From the NCBI RefSeq assembly GCF_014236795.1, contig NZ_CP049017.1, forward strand, positions 1,218,001-1,282,000: DNA of 64,000 bases. Reading direction: 5' to 3'. Source of the DNA: Xanthomonas theicola (GTDB lineage: Bacteria; Pseudomonadota; Gammaproteobacteria; Xanthomonadales; Xanthomonadaceae). Below are positions 56,951 to 64,000 of this stretch, in pieces; within the stretch, counting starts at the first letter, position 1, and each line of letters begins with the position of its first letter. The translations under genes and the position numbers were made by a program. Below the pieces are notes generated by a model. It saw only the letters and a list, made by a program, of their open reading frames with translations, ran no database searches and was not told the origin of the DNA.

Positions 56951-57494
56951 AGCGGGTCTTGACCTGTGAGAGGAGCTTGTACTGCCGGGACTTCAAGTCG
57001 ACTTCGAAACCGACGCCGGACTGCATCATACCGGGCCGGGTCATGGTGACCGGTTCGGCGGTGCGCGCGGTGCTGGTCTGCGGGAAGACGTCCAGGCTCT
57101 GGGTGCGGAAGGTGGTGGGCGGGATGCTGGGGACCTTGGGGCTGTCGCCGGCGACGTCGCCGCGCAGGCGCAGTTCGTCGCCGCTGGCGCTGACCCAGCC
57201 GGTCTTGCTGCGCATTTCCCAGCGCTGGCCGTTGGCGTCGGGCAGCAGGAACAGCGGGCTCACGATCGCCATGGTCTGGTCGGCGCGGGCGCGTTCCATC
57301 TGCGGTGCGCGCAGGGTCATCGACTCCTTGCCCTGCTTGTCCAGGGTGACGATCTCGAAATCGTGCGCCACGTAGTCCGCGCGCGCCTCCTCGGTCGCCG
57401 CCCGCACTGGCTTGCTGCGCTGGTGCCAGGCCGACCAGCCGCTGATCACGGCGGCGACCAGCAGCAGGCCGCCGAGACAGGTGCGCCAGTTCAT
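56928..57494 (-). CDS. lptC: LPS export system protein LptC
   Basis: The 188-residue protein has one N-terminal transmembrane anchor (LGGLLLVAAVISGWSAW) and a periplasmic beta-jellyroll (DFEIVTLDKQGKESMTLRAP, GWVSASGDELRLRGDVAGD). It links LptBFG to LptA. The ATG at 57494 overlaps the kdsC stop (ATGA), and the 3' end overlaps lptA by 23 bp. Confidence 0.94.
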   Translation of the reverse strand: MNWRTCLGGLLLVAAVISGWSAWHQRSKPVRAATEEARADYVAHDFEIVTLDKQGKESMTLRAPQMERARADQTMAIVSPLFLLPDANGQRWEMRSKTGWVSASGDELRLRGDVAGDSPKVPSIPPTTFRTQSLDVFPQTSTARTAEPVTMTRPGMMQSGVGFEVDLKSRQYKLLSQVKTRYEPNAAR

Positions 57495-58039
57495 GCGCCA
57501 TGCTCCTGCAGCAGCGAGGGGACGTGGCCTTGCGCAGCCAGCAGTACGTCGCACAGCGCGCGCGCGGCGCCTTCGCCGCCGCGCGCGCGGGTCAGCCAGT
57601 GCGCGTGCTCGGCGGTCCACGGATGCGCGTTGGCCGGGGCCACCGCCAGGCCCACCGCGCGCAGCGGCGCCAGGTCGGGCAGGTCGTCGCCCATGAAGCA
57701 CACCTGCTCCAGACCCAGCCCGCGCGCGTCGCACAGCGCCTGGACCCCGGCAAGCTTGTCCGCGACCCCGATCTGCACCAGCAGGCCCAGTTCCTGGCCG
57801 CGCTTCTCGGCGGCCAGACTGGGCCGCGCGGTGATCAGCGCGACCTCGATGCCGTGCCGACGCAGCTGCACCATGCCCTGGCCGTCGAGCACGTTGAACG
57901 CCTTGCTTTCGTTGCCGTCGCGGTCGTAGTACAGACGGCCGTCGGTCAGCGTGCCGTCCACGTCGAAGCACGCCAGGCGGATCCGGGCGGCGCGGTCGAT
58001 CAGGTCGGCGGGGAGGTCGGCCAGCGGGGAGTAGGGCAT
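57491..58039 (-). CDS. kdsC: 3-deoxy-D-manno-octulosonate 8-phosphate phosphatase
   Basis: The 182-residue HAD-family phosphatase removes phosphate from Kdo-8-P. The nucleophile motif is CFDVDGTLTDGRLYY with Asp26 and Asp28. ITARPSLAAEKRGQEL and the CFMGDDLPDLAPLRAVGLAV loop with its acidic pair complete the HAD core. It functions just after kdsD in the Kdo branch. Overlaps lptC by ATGA; 96 bp separate it from kdsD. Confidence 0.96.
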   Translation of the reverse strand: MPYSPLADLPADLIDRAARIRLACFDVDGTLTDGRLYYDRDGNESKAFNVLDGQGMVQLRRHGIEVALITARPSLAAEKRGQELGLLVQIGVADKLAGVQALCDARGLGLEQVCFMGDDLPDLAPLRAVGLAVAPANAHPWTAEHAHWLTRARGGEGAARALCDVLLAAQGHVPSLLQEHGA

Positions 58040-58135
58040 CGTTCGACTATACTGGGCAGGGAGGCAGGCCGGCTTTCCAGCGGCCAGTGCCAGCGGCGCG
58101 ACGCGCCGGGGCAGGCGGTGAACAAGTTCAGGCTG

Positions 58136-59137
58136 TTAAACCACTCTGGCGCGCAACAGGTCGTGAATGTTGAGCGCGCCGACCGCGCGGCCGTCGCCAT
58201 CGACCACGACCAGGCCATTGATCTTGTGGGTTTCCATCAGCCGCGCGGCCTCGGCGGCGAGCTGGTCGGCGCCGATCGTGCGCGGCTGCCGGGTCATCAC
58301 GTCGGCGATACGGGTCTGGCGCACGTCCAGTGCGCTGTCCAGGGTGCGGCGCAGGTCGCCGTCGGTGAACAGCCCGAGCAGGCGCCCGTCGCCATCGACC
58401 ACCGCGGTCATGCCCAGGCGCTTGCGGCTCATCTCCACCAGCGCCTCGCTGAGACTGGCGTCCTCGCCTACCCGCGGCAGTTCGTCGCCACTGTGCATCA
58501 CGTCGGTGATGTGCAGCAGCAGGCGCCGGCCCAGGCTGCCGGCCGGGTGCGAGCGGGCGAAATCGTCGGCGGTGAAGCCGCGCGCGTCCAGCAACGCCAC
58601 CGCCAGCGCATCGCCCAGCGCCAGCGAGGCGGTGGTGCTGGAGGTCGGCGCCAGGTCCAGCGGGCAGGCCTCGGCGGGCACGCTGACGTCCAGGTGCAGG
58701 TCGGCCTCGCGCGCCAGCGTGGACTGCGCGCGGCCGGTCATCGCGATCACCGGGTTGCCCTGGCGCTTGAGCACCGGCAGCAGCATCAGGATCTCGTCGG
58801 ATTCGCCGGAATAGGACAGCGCCAGGACCACGTCGGCATCGGTGATCATGCCCAGGTCGCCGTGCCCGGCCTCGCCGGGGTGCACGTAGAACGCGGGGGT
58901 GCCGGTGGAGGCGAGGGTGGCGGCGATCTTGCGCGCCACGTGCCCGGACTTGCCCATGCCGGTGGCGACCACGCGCCCGCGCGAGGCCAGGATCCGCCGG
59001 CAGGCGGCGGCGAACTCGGCGCCGATGCGCGCGCCGACCGCGCCCAGCGCGGCCTGCTCGATCGCGACCACGCGGCGGCCGCTGGCGACCAGGCCGGCGT
59101 CGTCGATCGCGTCGGGGGACAGGGGCGATACAGCCAT
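58136..59137 (-). CDS. kdsD: D-arabinose 5-phosphate isomerase
   Basis: The 333-residue protein has an SIS sugar-isomerase domain (GRVVATGMGKSGHVARKIAA, GEAGHGDLGMITDADVVLAL, ALGDALAVALLDARGFTADD). Two CBS domains follow (about 205-333: MHSGDELPRVGEDASLSEAL, GMTAVVDGDGRLLGLFTDGD). It interconverts ribulose 5-phosphate and arabinose 5-phosphate for Kdo synthesis. It is the first gene of the leftward envelope block, divergent from ibaG-murA. Confidence 0.97.
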   Translation of the reverse strand: MAVSPLSPDAIDDAGLVASGRRVVAIEQAALGAVGARIGAEFAAACRRILASRGRVVATGMGKSGHVARKIAATLASTGTPAFYVHPGEAGHGDLGMITDADVVLALSYSGESDEILMLLPVLKRQGNPVIAMTGRAQSTLAREADLHLDVSVPAEACPLDLAPTSSTTASLALGDALAVALLDARGFTADDFARSHPAGSLGRRLLLHITDVMHSGDELPRVGEDASLSEALVEMSRKRLGMTAVVDGDGRLLGLFTDGDLRRTLDSALDVRQTRIADVMTRQPRTIGADQLAAEAARLMETHKINGLVVVDGDGRAVGALNIHDLLRARVV

Positions 59138-59189
59138 GCGGATGCCGGTCGGAGGGTAGAATGGCCGATCATTTTATTAGGAAAGCCCG

Positions 59190-59432
59190 TTGGACGCCGA
59201 AACCATCCGTAAACTGATCCAGGCCGGCCTGCCCGGCGCGCGCGTGCAGGTGCAGGGCGAGGACGGGGTGCATTTCGAGGCCACCGTGGTCAGCGCCGCC
59301 TTCGCCGGCAAGCTGCCGCTGGCGCGCCACCGCATGGTGTACGCGACGCTGGGCGAGCTGATGGGCGGGGCGATCCATGCGCTGGCGCTGACCACGCTCA
59401 CGCCCGAGCAGGCCGATCGGCCGGTCGGCTGA
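59190..59432 (+). CDS. ibaG: BolA-family protein IbaG
   Basis: The 80-residue protein has the BolA fold (MDAETIRKLIQAGLPGARVQ, DGVHFEATVVSAAFAGKLPL, RHRMVYATLGELMGGAIHAL). Such proteins pair with monothiol glutaredoxins and affect envelope stress and iron handling. The apparent start is TTG at 59190, preceded by AGGAAA at good spacing; no ATG or GTG fits. It is just upstream of murA (45 bp), the usual arrangement. Confidence 0.93.
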   Translation: MDAETIRKLIQAGLPGARVQVQGEDGVHFEATVVSAAFAGKLPLARHRMVYATLGELMGGAIHALALTTLTPEQADRPVG

Positions 59433-61075
<1,643 letters not shown>

Positions 61076-61160
61076 CGCCCGGCGCGGCGTGGCCGCTGCG
61101 CAGGGACGCGGCGGTCGCACTGCCGATCCGCCGGCCGCGCGCGACGCTGCGGACGGCAAA

Positions 61161-61194
61161 CGAAAAAAGCGGACCGCAAGGCCCGCCTTTTTCG
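61161..61194. terminator. Bidirectional terminator between the EF-hand and DUF3108 genes
   Basis: CGAAAAAAGCGG pairs with CCGCCTTTTTCG (one A-C mismatch) around a 10-base loop. The A-run on one side and T-run on the other make it a terminator for both convergent transcripts. Confidence 0.8.
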
Positions 61195-61216
61195 TGGGTG
61201 CCGCGAGGCCGATGCC

Positions 61217-61900
61217 TCAGCGCAGGGTCTTGATGGTCAGGTCCAGCGCGTCCTGGCCATTCTCGCGCTGCAGGATGCGCACCGGCACCGGCATGTCCGG
61301 CACCACCCAGGCGATGATCTCCTTGGAACCGTCGCTGCGGCTGACCCTGGTCGCCTGCTCGGTCCGGCCGTCGATGGTGATGGCTTCCTTGCCGGCCATG
61401 CGGTACGTCATCGGCTTGGCGCGGCCCTCGTCGACCATGCGGTAGCTGGGGGTCTTGCCGGCGTGGACGTCGCGCGCGATCGCCAGGTTGATCAGCAGCG
61501 CGTCCATGTCGCCGGGCTGCAGCTTCACCGGGCCGCGGCGGTCGGCCTTGACGTCGCCGGCCCAGGTCGCCTGCGCGGTGCTCCAGTCGTAGTTGGCGGT
61601 CACCGCCTTTTTCTTGATCAGGAACAGCGAGCGGTCGTCGCTGCTGAGCGGGCGCAGTTGGCCGCCTTTCTCCTCGAACACGGTGCTCTGGCTCAGGTCG
61701 GCGACCTGGTTCTTGATCGCCAGGCTGTAGCGCCAGCGGTTGCCGCCCTCACTGGCCAGGGTCATCACGCCGTTGGCCTGCATGCCCATGTAGCTGGCCT
61801 GGTAGTCCGCTTTGAACGGCTCCAGCGCGAGGGCCGGCAGGCTGGCCATGGTCAGCAGGGAAGCGGCGAGGACGGACAGCGGGCGGGCGTTGCGTGTCAT
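61217..61900 (-). CDS. DUF3108 periplasmic protein, paralogue 1
   Basis: The 227-residue protein has a signal peptide (LSVLAASLLTMASLPALA) and then a DUF3108 domain (FKADYQASYMGMQANGVMTL, DVKADRRGPVKLQPGDMDAL, MAGKEAITIDGRTEQATRVS). The fold is a beta-rich periplasmic domain of unknown function. It lies 2 bp downstream of a second gene of the same family with matching blocks (LQPGD-x-x-ALLINL, VRILQRE), so the pair arose by tandem duplication. Confidence 0.88.
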   Translation of the reverse strand: MTRNARPLSVLAASLLTMASLPALALEPFKADYQASYMGMQANGVMTLASEGGNRWRYSLAIKNQVADLSQSTVFEEKGGQLRPLSSDDRSLFLIKKKAVTANYDWSTAQATWAGDVKADRRGPVKLQPGDMDALLINLAIARDVHAGKTPSYRMVDEGRAKPMTYRMAGKEAITIDGRTEQATRVSRSDGSKEIIAWVVPDMPVPVRILQRENGQDALDLTIKTLR

Positions 61901-61902
61901 GG

Positions 61903-62748
61903 TCAGACTCCTTGGTACTCGGTCAGGCGCAGGTCGATGCGGTCTTCGCCGTCTTCGCGCTGCAGGATGCGCACCGGCGTCGGCACGCCGTTGGCGATCC
62001 AGAGGATGGTCTCATTCCTGCCGCCATTGGTGCGCGAAATGCGCAGCGCGTCGTAGCTGAGATCGCCGACCTGCACCGTCTCGGTCTGCGTGGCGGCGTG
62101 GTAGACGTGTTCGCGCACCCGGCCGACGTCGACGAAACGGTAGCGCATGGTCTTGCCCGGCTGCGCGTCGCGCATGATCGACAGGTTGATCAGCAGCGCG
62201 CTCTGGTCGCCGGGCTGCAGCGGGATCGGCTGCTGGCGGTCCTTCTTCAGGTCGCCGTCCCAGCGCGCCACGCTCTGGCCCCAGTCGTAGACGCCGGTGA
62301 CCTTCTTGCCGAAGAAGATCGCCTTCTTCACCGTGCTCTGGCTCTGCGGCACGTAGCGCCCGTCCTCGCTGCGGAACACCGTGCTCTGCGCGATGTTCAG
62401 GCCCAGGATGCTGGCGAAGCCGCTGCGGCCCTGCACGCCCAGGTCCACGCGCCACTGGTCGCCGCCGGTATGGCTGACTTCCATGCGTGCATCACCGGCC
62501 TGCTTGCCCTTGTACAGCGCCTGGTAGGTGGCCACGAACGGTTGCAGCGGCGGCGGCGTCCAGGCCGCCGCCGGCAGGCCCGGCACGGCCGCGCTGGGGG
62601 GCACAGGCGCGACGGGCAGGGGCGCCGTGGGCGCAGCCGGGGTGGCCGCCGGAGGCGCAGGCGCCTGCGCCAGCGCGCCGACGATCGGCGCCAGCAGGCC
62701 GAGGCCGGCCACGGCGAAAACAGAGAATTGACGCGGAACGGGCTTCAT
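61903..62748 (-). CDS. DUF3108 periplasmic protein, paralogue 2
   Basis: The 281-residue protein has a signal peptide (FSVFAVAGLGLLAPIVGALA). An Ala/Pro-rich linker (about 28-65) follows, and then a DUF3108 domain (FVATYQALYKGKQAGDARME, DLKKDRQQPIPLQPGDQSAL). It shares many positions with its neighbour, including the final VPTPVRILQREDGEDRIDL. The Pro-rich linker is the main difference. The genes are 2 bp apart and downstream of purN. Function is unknown; periplasmic location is predicted. Confidence 0.88.
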   Translation of the reverse strand: MKPVPRQFSVFAVAGLGLLAPIVGALAQAPAPPAATPAAPTAPLPVAPVPPSAAVPGLPAAAWTPPPLQPFVATYQALYKGKQAGDARMEVSHTGGDQWRVDLGVQGRSGFASILGLNIAQSTVFRSEDGRYVPQSQSTVKKAIFFGKKVTGVYDWGQSVARWDGDLKKDRQQPIPLQPGDQSALLINLSIMRDAQPGKTMRYRFVDVGRVREHVYHAATQTETVQVGDLSYDALRISRTNGGRNETILWIANGVPTPVRILQREDGEDRIDLRLTEYQGV

Positions 62749-62819
62749 GGGGTCGGCTGCGAGGAGGAAAGGTCGGGCGCGAATGCGCCGCGGTGCATCG
62801 CACCGCAGTATCGTCGTAT

Positions 62820-63473
62820 TCAGGGAACCAGCATGCCTTGGTAATCTAGGCGCAGCGGACTAAACCGGCACTGACCGTCGAGCCAGACCCTGCCGTCCCG
62901 TTCAGCCAGGCGCCCGGCTGCGGCCAACTGCAGCACCGCGCACAGCAGCCGGTGCTCGCCCGGCAGCAGCCGCTGCGCCAGGTCCCGCGGCCCGTCGCCG
63001 GCCAGCACCGGTACCCGCACCTGCGCGATCACCGCGCCGGCATCCAGCGCTGGCACCACGAAGTGCACGCTGGCGCCGTGTTCGGCATCGCCGGCCGCGA
63101 TCGCCCGCGCATGCGTGTGCAGGCCGCGGTACTTGGGCAGCAGCGACGGGTGGATGTTGAGCAGGCGTCCGCCGAAGCGGCGCACGAAGCCGTCGCCGAG
63201 GATGCGCATGTAGCCGGCGCAGACGATCCAGTCCGGCTGCGCGGCGGCGACCGCCTCGCCCAGCGCCTGGTCGAAGGCGTCGCGGTCGGCGAAGGTCTTC
63301 GGCGCGGCCGTCCAGCGCTGCGCCGGCGCCACCTTGGCCAGCGCCGGCGCTTGCGCGCGGTCGCTGAACACGCCGACCACCTGCGCATCCAGCGTGCCGG
63401 CGGCGATCGCGTCGAGCAGCGCTTGCAGGTTGGAGCCGCGGCCGGAGACCAGCACCGCCAGGCGGAGGGTCAT
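62820..63473 (-). CDS. purN: Phosphoribosylglycinamide formyltransferase
   Basis: The 217-residue enzyme transfers a formyl group from 10-formyl-tetrahydrofolate in purine synthesis. VLVSGRGSNLQALLDAI and the catalytic block RLLNIHPSLLPKYRGLHTHA, followed by HGASVHFVVPALDAGAVIAQ, are the family hallmarks. The ATG at 63473 overlaps the upstream membrane-protein stop (ATGA), so purN is coupled to that gene. purM, often a neighbour, is not within the window. Confidence 0.97.
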   Translation of the reverse strand: MTLRLAVLVSGRGSNLQALLDAIAAGTLDAQVVGVFSDRAQAPALAKVAPAQRWTAAPKTFADRDAFDQALGEAVAAAQPDWIVCAGYMRILGDGFVRRFGGRLLNIHPSLLPKYRGLHTHARAIAAGDAEHGASVHFVVPALDAGAVIAQVRVPVLAGDGPRDLAQRLLPGEHRLLCAVLQLAAAGRLAERDGRVWLDGQCRFSPLRLDYQGMLVP

Positions 63474-63913
63474 CGGCCGGACGTCCGGAACAGCGCGACG
63501 CTCGCCGGGCGCTGCGGCACCGGCGGGGTCCACATACCCATTGCCGTGCCCAGCGGGAATCCCAGGCAGGTCACCGCGGCGGTGAGGTTGCGCAGGCACA
63601 GCCGGCGGCGCTGGCGCAGCGCGCGCGCGGTCGGCACTTCCAGCACCAGCGAGACCAGCCCGAACGCCAGCAGCGCCGACAGCGGGACGATCGCCACCAC
63701 GCCGGCCTGGGCCTGGTCCGGGCTTTGGCCGACGACGTTGAGTTGGACCTCGCGATGCACGCCGCAGGCCAGGAAACCACCCACCAGCAGCATCAGGCCC
63801 TGCAGTCCGGCCAGCACGGCGTACAGGGTCGCCAGGGCGCCCAGTTCGGACTCGGCGCGCAGGGTGTCCGCGTGGACGACGCCCGGAACGGGCAGGGGCG
63901 GGGGCAGCGACAT
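63470..63913 (-). CDS. Small membrane protein of unknown function
   Basis: The 147-residue protein has three hydrophobic segments (LATLYAVLAGLQGLMLLVGG, VVAIVPLSALLAFGLVSLVL and a shorter one near LGFPLGTAMGM), separated by short loops, with an Arg-rich stretch (RALRQRRRLCLR) likely facing the cytoplasm. I do not recognise it. It overlaps purN by 4 bp. I chose ATG 63913 (MSLPPPLPVPG); a start at 63961 would add an Arg/Ser-rich leader. Confidence 0.75.
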   Translation of the reverse strand: MSLPPPLPVPGVVHADTLRAESELGALATLYAVLAGLQGLMLLVGGFLACGVHREVQLNVVGQSPDQAQAGVVAIVPLSALLAFGLVSLVLEVPTARALRQRRRLCLRNLTAAVTCLGFPLGTAMGMWTPPVPQRPASVALFRTSGR

Positions 63914-63921
63914 CGTCGATC

Positions 63922-64000
63922 TCAGTGCTGTGAGGGGAGAGGGCGATCGGCGCGCCGCCACGGCCAGGCGCGCGCGCAGCCCAACGTGGCCAGCAGCATG
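63922..64000 (-). CDS. 3' end of a gene running past the window edge
   Basis: The open frame from the window edge reads MLLATLGCARAWPWRRADRP then LPSQH before its stop at 63922, 8 bp upstream of the preferred start of the membrane-protein gene. Only about 25 residues are visible, so no identity can be given. It may be the tail of another hydrophobic protein in the same operon. Confidence 0.35.
   Translation of the reverse strand, partial: MLLATLGCARAWPWRRADRPLPSQH

Overview
The window is one contiguous chromosomal segment of a high-GC gammaproteobacterium. Gene content and order point to the Xanthomonadaceae, most likely Xanthomonas or a close relative. The main reasons are a rpoN-hpf-ptsN-hprK-rapZ-EIIA-HPr-EI-mgtE block, a complete hut regulon using HutF, a serC-pheA-aroA block, a Xanthomonadales type IV secretion effector remnant, and several interspersed repeat families typical of Xanthomonas and Stenotrophomonas (GTAGGAGCGGCT REPs, SMAG-like GTAG hairpins, CGGGACTCGGGAC elements). 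The species cannot be fixed from sequence alone.

Layout. 0.1-4.1 kb: an ABC-F ATPase and the fused 23S rRNA methyltransferase rlmKL. 4.1-5.6 kb: a graveyard of broken insertion sequences (IS110, IS630 and IS5 types) next to the tail of an SGNH hydrolase. 5.7-9.1 kb: an acyl-CoA-binding protein coupled to a TetR regulator, a membrane-anchored coiled-coil protein, and a secreted serine hydrolase bracketed by SMAG-like repeats. 9.2-16.8 kb: histidine utilisation, with hutI-hutH-hutG-hutU leftward and hutF-hutC rightward, divergent around a 12-bp HutC-type palindrome. 17-26 kb: a probable alcohol-forming fatty acyl-CoA reductase, a membrane-tethered Mrr-like protein, a polyhydroxyalkanoate-granule cluster (phasin, patatin, PHA-system protein), an FHA protein and msrPQ. 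26-33 kb: serC, pheA, a striking 24-copy AGCTAG tandem repeat with other repeats, aroA, a TonB-like protein and serS.

33-34 kb: more IS debris (IS701 and IS30 types). 34-40 kb: tag, a DUF4153 membrane protein, algH-ruvX-pyrB, and a decayed effector/immunity pair. 40-48.5 kb: an M1 metallopeptidase, an amino-acid permease, an ArsB-like transporter, a second IS30 remnant, a lipoprotein esterase and mgtE. 48.6-59.1 kb: a long leftward regulatory and envelope block (kdsD-kdsC-lptC-lptA-lptB-rpoN-hpf-ptsN-hprK-rapZ-EIIA-ptsH-ptsI), with only regulatory PTS parts and no sugar permease. 59.2-61.1 kb: rightward ibaG-murA and an EF-hand protein. 61.2-64 kb: leftward DUF3108 paralogues, purN and a small membrane protein.

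Most of the window is ordinary, tightly packed chromosome with many 4-bp ATGA overlaps. The accessory signals are the effector/immunity pair at 38.8-40.1 kb, the repeat-flanked serine hydrolase, the IS remnants and the hexanucleotide repeats between pheA and aroA. No tRNA, rRNA, CRISPR array or intact mobile element was recognised.
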